Positions 44,661 to 52,785 of a DNA stretch of 64,000 bases are shown here, piece by piece. The stretch spans positions 124,001-188,000 of the forward strand of contig CAYOSH010000001.1 of the NCBI GenBank assembly GCA_964406575.1, read 5' to 3'. The notes under the pieces are model-generated. The model was not told the DNA's origin and did not search any database. It saw only the letters and a list, made by a program, of their open reading frames with translations. This DNA is from WTAW01 sp964406575. Lineage in GTDB: Bacteria; Acidobacteriota; Aminicenantia; Aminicenantales; Aminicenantaceae. Each line of letters begins with the position of its first letter. Position 1 is the stretch's first letter. The position numbers and the translations under genes were made by a program.

Positions 44661-46136
44661 ATGGTAAAAACACGGCGAAAGATCTTCCGCTTTCCCAAAT
44701 ACAAAGCCCATCCTGACCAGGCCAGTTTCTCCCGTCGCTTGTTCGCTTTTGCTCTCGACACCATTCTCATCTTTCTTTTGGCGTTGGCTTTCTATGTGGC
44801 CTATAGCGAGGTTGCAGTCCCCTTCACTCATGAAGAGGGCCTGGTGACGAAGTTTAAACGATCGATCAAAGAAGGAAAATCTCTGATGATTCGCCTGGGG
44901 CCGGGAGCAAATGCTTCTAAGAGAGTCAAAGAGTCCTACCTTAAAGTACTTGAGAAACATCTTCCCCCGGATGAATATGAGCGGGCCAGAAGGATGGCCG
45001 TTGACCAGATCAAAGTTCTCTATGAGGATATACTCATAGAATTTGGTTCTGGCCTGACGGAAATCCAGGAAGAGCCCGAAGAGATGCAAATCCTCAGGGA
45101 ATTCATTATCGGGTACATCTATTTTGTCCTTTTCTTCCGTTTCGGCGGCCGCACTTTGGGAAAGAGGGTATTTCGACTCCAAGTCATTGACCGTGGGAAG
45201 TGCAGGCGTTTGGGGTGGTACCAGGCCTTCGAGCGCACGCATGGTTATGCCTGTTCAGCCCTTTTTGCCAGCCTTGGATTCTGGCAGGTGCTATGGGATA
45301 CGGAGGGCCTGACCATGCACGATAAGATCGCCGGAACCACTGTCATCAAGCTTCCCCAGAAAAAGAAGAAGCGAAAAGAAGAAAAAAAAGGTTCAAACAA
45401 GGGAATAAAAACACCACCTGTCGGTGTTGACAGGGAAAAAAGCTATTACTCTCAAAAACTTTCAGGGGAGAGGCTAAAACTGTGTTATTCCATCGCACAG
45501 CCCCGGATCAAACAGTATCTCGAAGCCGAGGTAGATTTTGTGCTGAGAAAGATCAAGCCAACAGACAGAGTACTTGAATTGGGCTGCGGGTACGGACGCG
45601 TGCTCCTCATGCTGGCTGAGAAAGCTAGGCTTGCCACTGGCATCGACACTTCTTTGGATAGCCTTCGTCTCCATAGAGAATTGTGTCAGGGTGTGCCCAA
45701 CGCTATGGTTTGCGCTATGGATGCGGGCCTTATGGGATTTAAGGATAATCAGTTTGACAAAGTGGTGTGTGTGCAAAACGGGATCTCCGCATTCAAACTG
45801 GACCCAAAAGCGGTGCTCGCCGAAGCCCTGCGTGTCACCCGTCCCGGGGGATCGGTTCTTCTGTCCAGCTATGCGAATCGATTCTGGGAGGACCGTCTCG
45901 AATGGTTTCGCTTGCAATCCGAGCATGGATTGATCGGAGAGATCGATGAAGAGGCGACCAGAGAGGGTGTTATTGTGTGCAAGGATGGATTTAGGGCCAC
46001 GACAGTCACGGCTGAGGAATTTCGAACCTTGGCGTCGGAATTCGGTCTCATCCCTGTAGTCACGGAAGTCGACGGCTCCAGCCTTTTTTGTGAGCTGCAC
46101 AAAGAGAAAGACATGAATTCTGTTCGTAGTTCCTGA
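44661..46136 (+). CDS. RDD-family membrane domain fused to a class I methyltransferase
   Basis: A 491-residue two-domain protein. The first half has RDD character: FSRRLFAFALDTILIFLLAL (membrane helix 1, about 24-43), FIIGYIYFVLFFRFGGRTLGKRVFRLQVID with the R-T-L-G-K-R motif, and TMHDKIAGTTVI. A basic linker (KKKKRKEEKKGSNKG, about 236-252) joins it to a SAM-dependent methyltransferase: RVLELGCGYGRVLLMLAEK (motif I), GIDTSLDSLRLHR, DNQFDKVVCVQNG and EALRVTRPGGSVLLSSYA. Reported RDD proteins are usually transporters or membrane-spanning partners; a methyltransferase fusion would place methylation at the membrane. The substrate is unknown. ATG at 44661 (GAAGG before) is preferred. Confidence 0.82.
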   Translation: MVKTRRKIFRFPKYKAHPDQASFSRRLFAFALDTILIFLLALAFYVAYSEVAVPFTHEEGLVTKFKRSIKEGKSLMIRLGPGANASKRVKESYLKVLEKHLPPDEYERARRMAVDQIKVLYEDILIEFGSGLTEIQEEPEEMQILREFIIGYIYFVLFFRFGGRTLGKRVFRLQVIDRGKCRRLGWYQAFERTHGYACSALFASLGFWQVLWDTEGLTMHDKIAGTTVIKLPQKKKKRKEEKKGSNKGIKTPPVGVDREKSYYSQKLSGERLKLCYSIAQPRIKQYLEAEVDFVLRKIKPTDRVLELGCGYGRVLLMLAEKARLATGIDTSLDSLRLHRELCQGVPNAMVCAMDAGLMGFKDNQFDKVVCVQNGISAFKLDPKAVLAEALRVTRPGGSVLLSSYANRFWEDRLEWFRLQSEHGLIGEIDEEATREGVIVCKDGFRATTVTAEEFRTLASEFGLIPVVTEVDGSSLFCELHKEKDMNSVRSS

Positions 46137-46198
46137 GCGGAACTGGATCACTCATGATCGGAGTCCATGTTTGAAATTACTCAAATGAGGAGTTAACA

Positions 46199-47587
46199 AT
46201 GAAGACGACAAGGAGACGATTTATCAAAAATGCAGGAGTGGGAATGGCGGGGCTAGGCTTGTGCAGCCCACGCATGTCCTTCGGTGTTCAGAAAACAAAA
46301 GGGGATTCCGAGAAGCTGTTGGTCAAGAATCCCGATCATCCCAAAGCAGCGACATTCGACCGCCTCCCCCTTGAATGGTATAAAAAGACGGCCGGGCGTT
46401 TGCGGGAGAAAGCGGGTGAAAGAGGCATCGATGTCATCGTTCTTCAAGGGCGTTGGAATATCATCTATTTCACGGGTCTTTTTCACAGCACAACAGAGCG
46501 GCCTTTTTATGCCGTGTTTCCTGTCGAGGAAGATGCCCTCTACTGGTATCATCCCGGCCTGGACAGGGACCTGGTGAAATCCTGGTGGAGTACGGACAAT
46601 GCCTATTATTTTGACTTTCTCCATGCCGAAGGGGGTTACCCGAACCTGGGGATGCTCGACCTGGGACACAGTGTCGATCTTTTTGAGTGGCTGCTCCAAG
46701 GTTTGAATGCCAGGGGTTTTGGCGAAAAGGTGATCGGGATTGACACCGAACTCCCTCCATCCAGGATGAAAACAGTGGCCCGGGTTCTTCCTAAAGCAAA
46801 GATCGTGGATATCAGCGACATTTGCCTCAAAATGCGGATGGTCAAAACAGAAGAGGAAATTGCGCTCACCCAGAGGGCCATGGATTATTTCAGCAAGATC
46901 CATGCCTTTGCTCGCGATTATCTTATTGAAAAGGGTACTGATGTCACAGACTTTGAAATTGCAAGGGCTGCTGAGGAGTATGGCGTCAGCTTGATCATGA
47001 AGGATATCAAACGTGATGGTAAACCCCACACAGCCGTGGGGATTTCTGTCAGCATCGGTTGCCGCACGGGTGTGGCCACTGCCTATCCCCATCCCAACCA
47101 GTTTTTCAATAAGAAAGTGGAAAAAGGAGATGCCCTACAGGTATCGGGAGTCGTCCGCATCGGTGGCTACGGTGGAGAATGTTACAGGTACTATCAGATC
47201 GCGCCCTGGAACGAGCACAGAGAAAAGCTCTGGCAGGTCGTCACCGATTGTGTTCACATTCAGGAAAAAGAGTCCAAGGCGGGAAGGACGTGTGCCGAGG
47301 TGGCCTATATGATCCATAAATATCAGGTCCAGAACGGGGTGAGCCAATACATCTACCACAGGCCCGCGCATGGCGAGGGGATGGAAGGACACCAGGCTCC
47401 GTGGCTGGCCCTGGGTGACAAGACCGTGCTCGAAGAAAGGATGACATTCAGCGTGGAGCCGGGGCTCTATGATCCGGAGAATGGATTCGGCTACAATCCC
47501 AGTGATAACCTCCTTATCACCATAGCCAAGGGGGTGCTCATGAGCAGCGTCCCCTATTCCAAGGAGTGGATGTTCTTGACGTTGTGA
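46199..47587 (+). CDS. Tat-exported M24-fold protein with degraded metal site
   Basis: A 462-residue protein with a Tat signal (TTRRRFIKN, then a hydrophobic stretch). The creatinase-type N-domain precedes an M24 'pita-bread' domain. In aminopeptidase P-like enzymes five ligands bind two metals; here the first Asp (GDLVLIDAG-type) aligns with Ser in GDALQVSGVVRIGG, the second with Glu in GGECYRYY, His is kept in PAHGEGMEGHQ, one Glu is kept in FSVEPGLYD, and the last Glu aligns with Ser in NPSDNLLIT. It is therefore unlikely to be a normal dimetal peptidase; a metal-free creatinase-like amidinohydrolase or a binding protein is possible. It forms a pair with the following gene. Confidence 0.78.
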   Translation: MKTTRRRFIKNAGVGMAGLGLCSPRMSFGVQKTKGDSEKLLVKNPDHPKAATFDRLPLEWYKKTAGRLREKAGERGIDVIVLQGRWNIIYFTGLFHSTTERPFYAVFPVEEDALYWYHPGLDRDLVKSWWSTDNAYYFDFLHAEGGYPNLGMLDLGHSVDLFEWLLQGLNARGFGEKVIGIDTELPPSRMKTVARVLPKAKIVDISDICLKMRMVKTEEEIALTQRAMDYFSKIHAFARDYLIEKGTDVTDFEIARAAEEYGVSLIMKDIKRDGKPHTAVGISVSIGCRTGVATAYPHPNQFFNKKVEKGDALQVSGVVRIGGYGGECYRYYQIAPWNEHREKLWQVVTDCVHIQEKESKAGRTCAEVAYMIHKYQVQNGVSQYIYHRPAHGEGMEGHQAPWLALGDKTVLEERMTFSVEPGLYDPENGFGYNPSDNLLITIAKGVLMSSVPYSKEWMFLTL

Positions 47588-47611
47588 TTAAAAAACGAAA
47601 GGAGTCGAACG

Positions 47612-48700
47612 ATGGCCGGTTTTGAAGGAGTGAAATGGGCATCAAGGCAGATGAGGTATCTGCTCGACGGCAAAAGCTTCGATCTTTTTGATGCTGATGA
47701 TCGAGTCTATGCGGTTTCGAGGTCGATCCATTACGCACAGTTTCTCTGTTTTGAGGGCATCCGTTTTTTCTGTAAAAAAAATAGCAGGGGCCATTTGGAA
47801 GTTATCTTTTTGAACTGGAATCTGAATTTGGAGCGCTTCCAGCGGGGGATTGCCTTCTGTCTGGCAGAGCGTCAGCAACATTTGGTGCCGTCGCCAGAAG
47901 AGATGGAGCATATTTTTATCCGTCAATATTTCAAAGATCCATCTATGCGCGATTTTTTGGAGGAGATGACCGAGCTGGGGGCTCAGGGATACCTCCGGCC
48001 TTTCACTGTGGATGAAGAACAGTCCATCGGGGTGACCTTTGCCACCCAACCCTCGATCCGGGCTGTGGCCTGTCGGTATGACAGGTATCTGGGAGAGCCT
48101 TTCAGCGGAGTCGTTGTCCCCAACCTGGTCCGTGCTGTAGAGGCCAACAACACAGGATGTCTCAAGTTGGGAATCAACTACTTGATGAGCGTTAAGGCCA
48201 TAGACGAGGCCAAAAAGATCCTCCCAGATGCGGCATCAGCGCTATTCCTGGATGATAGGGTGGATAAAAAGCTCACAGACAGGGTGATCACCGAATGGGA
48301 TTCGTCATGTTGCCTCTTTGCCTTCCGTGACGGGGCAGTTGTTAAAATTCCAGAGAATCCCTTGATCCTTCCCTCGGTCACCATTCAGGGCCTTGTTGCC
48401 ATACTGAAAGAAATGGGGACACCTGTCCGAGAAAGAGACATGAAGTATGGAGAGTTGATCGAAAGAGTCCAAGCCGATGAATTGGTCTGTGTGTGCAGTG
48501 TGGGCACGGCAGGGATCATGAATCGATGCGCAAAATTGATGCTGATGGATGAGATCGGGGAGGCCCTCGCGATGCACACCCCGGACAAAGATCATGGTCT
48601 CTATTTGATATTGGGCGAAGCTAAGGACTATTACTGGAACATCTACAAGGAGAAGACCAAGCTTCCCGATGGCATGAGACTGAACAAGTATGTGATTTGA
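47612..48700 (+). CDS. divergent class-IV (branched-chain-type) aminotransferase-like protein
   Basis: A 362-residue protein. C-terminal half: GCLKLGINYLMSVKAIDEAK (about 176-195) matches the catalytic Lys-x-x-x-Asn-Tyr of fold IV aminotransferases, LFLDDRVDKKLTDRVITEWD parallels the D...E loop, and ILPSVTIQGLVAIL the I-L-P-G-I-T-R-like PLP phosphate site (here SVT). The typical Glu-Glu-x-Gly is changed and SVGTAGIMNRC replaces the S-T-A-x-x-V motif. It is probably PLP-dependent with an altered substrate, or possibly inactive. AAAGGAG precedes the ATG; it is 24 bases after the M24-fold gene, so one transcript is likely. Confidence 0.7.
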   Translation: MAGFEGVKWASRQMRYLLDGKSFDLFDADDRVYAVSRSIHYAQFLCFEGIRFFCKKNSRGHLEVIFLNWNLNLERFQRGIAFCLAERQQHLVPSPEEMEHIFIRQYFKDPSMRDFLEEMTELGAQGYLRPFTVDEEQSIGVTFATQPSIRAVACRYDRYLGEPFSGVVVPNLVRAVEANNTGCLKLGINYLMSVKAIDEAKKILPDAASALFLDDRVDKKLTDRVITEWDSSCCLFAFRDGAVVKIPENPLILPSVTIQGLVAILKEMGTPVRERDMKYGELIERVQADELVCVCSVGTAGIMNRCAKLMLMDEIGEALAMHTPDKDHGLYLILGEAKDYYWNIYKEKTKLPDGMRLNKYVI

Positions 48701-48876
48701 TCCGAAGGACCTTCTGCAGTTGTTGATGAACTCGTTTCGGCCATCATCTATGGGAAATGACAAAGCCTCTCGATCAACTGTTTAAGCCTCGCTCCAAACT
48801 CTCCATTCTAAATTCAAAATAGGTATTTTTATATAAACATTTGGCATGTTTCTTGCTGAAAAATCGTGCGGAGCAA

Positions 48877-49119
48877 ATGAAAATGATTTCATCCCATAAT
48901 ATAGCCTATGAAGCCCAGATCGAAGAAGCCTCAAAAAGGGCAAAGTGTAAAAAAGTTTTATACCTTTATGATGAGTACGGGAACAGACATCAATTGGGAG
49001 TTTTCAGCAAAAGGAGAGCCGAGGAGATAAAAAAGCAGCTGAACGCGAAAAAGTTGATCGACCGCCTCTCCGAGTTTGAGATCAGAACGACTTTACCTGA
49101 TACCAATTTCGAATTCTGA
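48877..49119 (+). CDS. small hypothetical protein
   Basis: An 80-residue charged protein (MKMISSHNIAYEAQIEEASK..., ending TLPDTNFEF) with a helical stretch FSKRRAEEIKKQLNAKKLID. GGAG lies six bases before the ATG at 48877. No membrane segment, signal or known motif. It has ordinary protein composition and precedes a good terminator, which supports it as a real gene. Function unknown. Confidence 0.5.
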   Translation: MKMISSHNIAYEAQIEEASKRAKCKKVLYLYDEYGNRHQLGVFSKRRAEEIKKQLNAKKLIDRLSEFEIRTTLPDTNFEF

Positions 49120-49140
49120 TCTTTCCCCTTATCACCGAGC

Positions 49141-49190
49141 AGGGGTCAGGTTTCTTCTTGATAATACTAGAGGGCCTGACCCCTTTTTTT
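49141..49190 (+). terminator. intrinsic terminator-like inverted repeat (AGGGGTCAGG...CCTGACCCCT)
   Basis: Perfect 10-base arms at 49141-49150 and 49175-49184 with a 24-base loop, followed by a run of T through 49190. It lies directly after the small gene ending at 49119. The long loop is unusual, and the GTCAGG core is shared with the palindrome at 22563-22574, so it may also be a dispersed repeat. Confidence 0.6.
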
Positions 49191-49355
49191 AATACGGATT
49201 TTTCTGTTGGCAATTCTTTTTTGTGATAAGCGGATTTGTATTGTATAGATGGGTCCTGTATAAGCGGAACCTTCTATGCGTCTGAGCCGAACACTTCATT
49301 TTTTTTTGCTTCTTGATGAGAAAAGAGATATATGAGATATGAAAGGACCGTAATA

Positions 49356-50501
49356 ATGACACAAAAATGTCTCCAATGGGTTGAGATCGACCGAGCGGCG
49401 TTCAGTCACAACATCCGACAGTTTCGCCATCTGATCGGGGATTCACGAAAAATGACTGTTGTGGTGAAATCCAACGCCTACGGCCACGGCCTAATAGAAA
49501 CGAGCCGTTTGGCGGCTGAATACGGAGCCGATTGGCTGGGAGTGAACTCATTGGAGGAAGCACTGGCGATCAAAGAGCACGGGATCGATCTGCCGGTTAT
49601 CCTGCTCGGTTATGTTCCCCTCGTCGACTTAAAGAAAGCTGTCGAGAATAATCTGCGCCTGACGGTGTACAACACAAAAACAGTGGAGGAACTGGGAAAG
49701 ATCACCTCTTCTCTCCAAAAAAAAGCGCATCTTCACATTAAAACGGAAACAGGAGTCTATCGGCAGGGGATAATAGGGTCAGACCTGCTGCCCTTTATTC
49801 AGAAAATCCAGGAATATCCTTATCTTGTGGCAGAGGGGCTCTCCATGCATTTTGCGAATATCGAGGATACGACGGACCACAACTATGCTCAAAGCCAGTT
49901 GGATAAGTTCAAGGAGTATATCGACCGTCTCAGTGACAAGAGCATCAGAATCCCGATCAAACACGTGGCATGTTCGGCGGCCACCATCCTTTTTCCCGAG
50001 ACTTATTTCGATATGGTACGAGTAGGCATCGGCGTCTATGGCCTGTGGCCTTCCAAGGAAACCTATCTCTCCTGCATCAAGGAGCAGATAGAGCCGGTGA
50101 ACATAACGCCAGTGCTTACCTGGAAGACACGGGTGGTTCAGATAAAGGACGTCCCGGAGGGAGCCTTCATCGGATACGGATGCACATACAAAACGACACG
50201 GCCGACAAAGCTTGCCGTGTTGCCCGTGGGATATTACGACGGTTATGACCGCCACCTGTCCAACGCATCCTATGTGTTGATCTCAGGGAAGAGAGCCCCG
50301 CTCCGTGGGCGCGTGGCCATGAACTTCATCACCGTCGATGTCACGGATATCCGCGATGTTCAACTGGAGGTCGAAGTGGTCTTGCTCGGGCAACAGGAAG
50401 AGGAAAGACTCTCAGCCGAATATTTGGCCTCTCTGTGCGGAACAATCAACTACGAGATCGTCAGCCGGATCAATCCCAAGACTCCACGTTTCGTTATATA
50501 A
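49356..50501 (+). CDS. alr: alanine racemase
   Basis: A 381-residue fold III PLP enzyme that interconverts L- and D-alanine for peptidoglycan. The PLP Lys is in VVVKSNAYGHGL (about 37-48), the catalytic Tyr of the second half is in IGYGCTYKTTRP (about 268), and VRVGIGVYGLWPS and RVAMNFITVDVTD are conserved barrel/dimer segments. ATG at 49356 has AAAGGA at correct spacing; a longer start at 49332 is possible but lacks a site. It is monocistronic. Strong family assignment. Confidence 0.95.
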   Translation: MTQKCLQWVEIDRAAFSHNIRQFRHLIGDSRKMTVVVKSNAYGHGLIETSRLAAEYGADWLGVNSLEEALAIKEHGIDLPVILLGYVPLVDLKKAVENNLRLTVYNTKTVEELGKITSSLQKKAHLHIKTETGVYRQGIIGSDLLPFIQKIQEYPYLVAEGLSMHFANIEDTTDHNYAQSQLDKFKEYIDRLSDKSIRIPIKHVACSAATILFPETYFDMVRVGIGVYGLWPSKETYLSCIKEQIEPVNITPVLTWKTRVVQIKDVPEGAFIGYGCTYKTTRPTKLAVLPVGYYDGYDRHLSNASYVLISGKRAPLRGRVAMNFITVDVTDIRDVQLEVEVVLLGQQEEERLSAEYLASLCGTINYEIVSRINPKTPRFVI

Positions 50502-50613
50502 AATTAGCGGTTTTCCAACCTGTTGTTACCTCACTTCAAACGTTCGACGAATTTAGACGAGAAGACAGTTGATCTTTTTCTTCTCTTCTATGCCAATTAA
50601 ATAGCTGTGGATT

Positions 50614-50751
50614 TTAAAATTCAAATTCCAAACCGATTCTAATGGAGCTAAATGAGTCCGCGGGATAGTAGTGAAAGTCCGAGTTTATGTGGAGGTGCTT
50701 TGCAATTTCGAATTTGATTCCTCCACCAAATCTCACAGCGAACGAAGCAGG
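50614..50751 (-). pseudogene. C-terminal remnant of an outer-membrane beta-barrel protein
   Basis: A frame of 45 codons ending at a stop at 50614-50616 reads PASFAVRFGGGIKFEIAKHL then HINSDFHYYPADSFSSIRIG and LEFEF, the alternating pattern and terminal Phe of an OM beta-barrel last strands. Immediately upstream the frame has a TAG (50754-50752), so the rest of the gene is lost. It is antisense to part of a short spurious plus-strand frame. Confidence 0.55.
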
Positions 50752-50759
50752 CTATTCTG

Positions 50760-50893
50760 GCGGCCCGCTTCCGAACAGATCCATGTATACGAGATTCATC
50801 AGCGAGGATGAATTCAAGTATGAAATGTACATGATAGGCCCTGACGGCAAAGAGTTTAAGACGGTCGAGTATATCGCCAAACGGAAAAAATAG
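50760..50893 (+). pseudogene. DUF1579-like C-terminal remnant
   Basis: The last 44 codons read NRSMYTRFISEDEFKYEMYM then IGPDGKEFKTVEYIAKRKK. DUF1579 proteins typically end with a G-P-D-G-K-E-F-K followed by a T-Y-T-R-K-like tail, which this resembles. Its upstream frame is the reverse of the beta-barrel remnant and not homologous, so the N-terminal domain has been lost. Not known to be expressed. Confidence 0.5.
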
Positions 50894-51035
50894 AGACGAT
50901 CCTTCCAATGAACAAATATTGAGTGGCTAATGCACTCTGTCCCTGAGAGCAGGATGGTTTTTTGGGATACGTGTGGCGCGGAACACTGAGTACGAAGAAT
51001 CCCCTGTTTTTTACAATTGACCGGCTCTGGAGTGT

Positions 51036-52643
51036 ATGGTATATGTGTGGCAAATGCCGGCGGAAAAAATCTCCAAAGGACAAAAATCATCCAGAACTCG
51101 TTTTGAAAAGCTAATATTCAGAGTGGAACAGGTCGGGAATCTGCTGCCGCACCCGTTTTTCCTGTTTATCTTCCTTATTGTCCTGATATTTGTTCTTTCC
51201 TATGTTCTCAATCGGGCCGGAGTTTCTGTGACTCATTTTGGTTTTTCTCCTTCATCTGGGCAGAGCGAGCCGAGCACCGTCTCTGTTGTCAACCTCCTTC
51301 AAAGGGATATGCTTCAAACCATCATGGAGAACTTTGTTAAAACCTTTGCTTATTTTGTACCCGTTGGCTTTGTCATAATCATGATCTTGGGTGTTGGATT
51401 GGCAGAACAGGCGGGTCTATTTTCTGCGGTTATCCGTCTCTTGATATTTAAAACGCCGAAATATTTCATCACATTTGTCCTCGCTCTCGTCGGGATTTGT
51501 GCAAACATGGCCTCTGATGCGGGGATCGTTATCGCGCCTGCCATCGGGGGAGCCGTATTCCTGGCGCTGAGGCGCCATCCCATCGCAGGGGTGTGCGCCG
51601 GATATGTGGCGGCGTACGGAGGTTATTCTGCGAACCTGTTCATTGCCGGAACGGATGTCATGCTGGCCGGGATCACCCAATCCGTGGTCCGCTACTTCAA
51701 CATCGATGTTCCGGTCCATCCGCTGATGAACTGGTATATCATGATGGGGTCAACACTTATGCTCGCACTTGTGGTCACCGTGGTCACCGAAAAGATCATC
51801 GTGCCCTATGTCGGAGAGTATGACCCCCCAGATGAGTATAAGCACTTGGCAGTTCATACGGATTTGAGACTCAAGAGCAATGAAAAACGAGGAATCCTCT
51901 ATGCGACCATAGCGACCGCCGTTTTTGTGGCAGTTCTTCTGCTCATGGTTATTCCTGCCGATGGATTGATGAGGAATGCTGAAGGCAAGCTACTGCCCCA
52001 ATCGCCGTTGATCTCGGGGATCATTTTTATCCTGTTTGTGTATTTTTTCACAGCCGGTATCGCTTTTGGCATCGGTGCAAAAACAATCCGTCGCCAGCGG
52101 GATGTTCCAGACATGATGGCAAAAGGATTGATTGGCGTGTCTGGATTTTTGGTTGTCTGCCTGCCCGCTTCCATGTTTATCGATCTTTTTCACAAAAGCA
52201 ACCTGACTGAGATCATTGCGGTGTCCGGAGCTAACCTGTTCAAGAACATTCACCTGGGAATTTTGCCCGCGCTCCTCCTGTTTGCGCTGCTGTGCGCCGC
52301 GCTCAATATTTTTGTGACGAGCGGTTTGACCCAGTGGATGATCACCGCACCGATATTTATTCCGCTTTTTTTCCATTTGGGCGCCAGTCCGGCGATCACG
52401 CAGTTTGCCTTCAGGATCGGAGACTCGACCACCAACATCATTTCTCCCATCTCCGCATATCTGCCGATGCTCCTGGGGCTTCTTGAGAAATACAGGAACA
52501 AAGATCAGGATATAGGCATCGGGTCGGCGATCTCCTTGATGCTCCCTTATTCCCTCTTTCTTTTGATCTTCTGGATCCTCTATTTTGCCCTTTGGTTGAT
52601 CCTCAGACTGGATCCGGGGCCGGGAGTTTCTATTTATATTTAG
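51036..52643 (+). CDS. AbgT-family transporter (p-aminobenzoyl-glutamate transporter type)
   Basis: A 535-residue protein with about 11-13 membrane helices and AbgT-type segments: RVEQVGNLLPHPFFLFIFLI, GLAEQAGLFSAVIR, GYSANLFIAGTDVMLAGIT and FRIGDSTTNIISPISAYLP. AbgT transporters import p-aminobenzoyl-glutamate or export sulfonamides; related proteins transport small dicarboxylates or peptides. GGAG precedes the ATG at 51036; 51054 is an alternative. Next to it is a gamma-glutamyltransferase-like gene, so it might handle gamma-glutamyl or similar conjugates; that is inference. Confidence 0.88.
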   Translation: MVYVWQMPAEKISKGQKSSRTRFEKLIFRVEQVGNLLPHPFFLFIFLIVLIFVLSYVLNRAGVSVTHFGFSPSSGQSEPSTVSVVNLLQRDMLQTIMENFVKTFAYFVPVGFVIIMILGVGLAEQAGLFSAVIRLLIFKTPKYFITFVLALVGICANMASDAGIVIAPAIGGAVFLALRRHPIAGVCAGYVAAYGGYSANLFIAGTDVMLAGITQSVVRYFNIDVPVHPLMNWYIMMGSTLMLALVVTVVTEKIIVPYVGEYDPPDEYKHLAVHTDLRLKSNEKRGILYATIATAVFVAVLLLMVIPADGLMRNAEGKLLPQSPLISGIIFILFVYFFTAGIAFGIGAKTIRRQRDVPDMMAKGLIGVSGFLVVCLPASMFIDLFHKSNLTEIIAVSGANLFKNIHLGILPALLLFALLCAALNIFVTSGLTQWMITAPIFIPLFFHLGASPAITQFAFRIGDSTTNIISPISAYLPMLLGLLEKYRNKDQDIGIGSAISLMLPYSLFLLIFWILYFALWLILRLDPGPGVSIYI

Positions 52644-52785
52644 ATGGCGATCTCAATGTATCCAGCAGGTTTTTATTCATCCAAAGATCCTTCGATCCTT
52701 GGATGCTTTTTCTTTTCCTCTATACTCTTATCTGATTCATCCACAATCAAAAGGAGCCTGGGGTTAATTGACAAGGAGTTCGCGG

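Noticed and set aside
45474..46151. 225-codon antisense frame in the methyltransferase half of the RDD fusion
   Set aside because: Shadow of a conserved SAM-binding domain.
46253..47092. 279-codon antisense frame within the M24-fold gene
   Set aside because: No start signal or family character; the sense frame is a clear M24-fold protein.
50648..50908. 86-codon minus-strand frame near the remnants
   Set aside because: A neighbouring frame gives the beta-barrel tail; this frame itself has no protein character.
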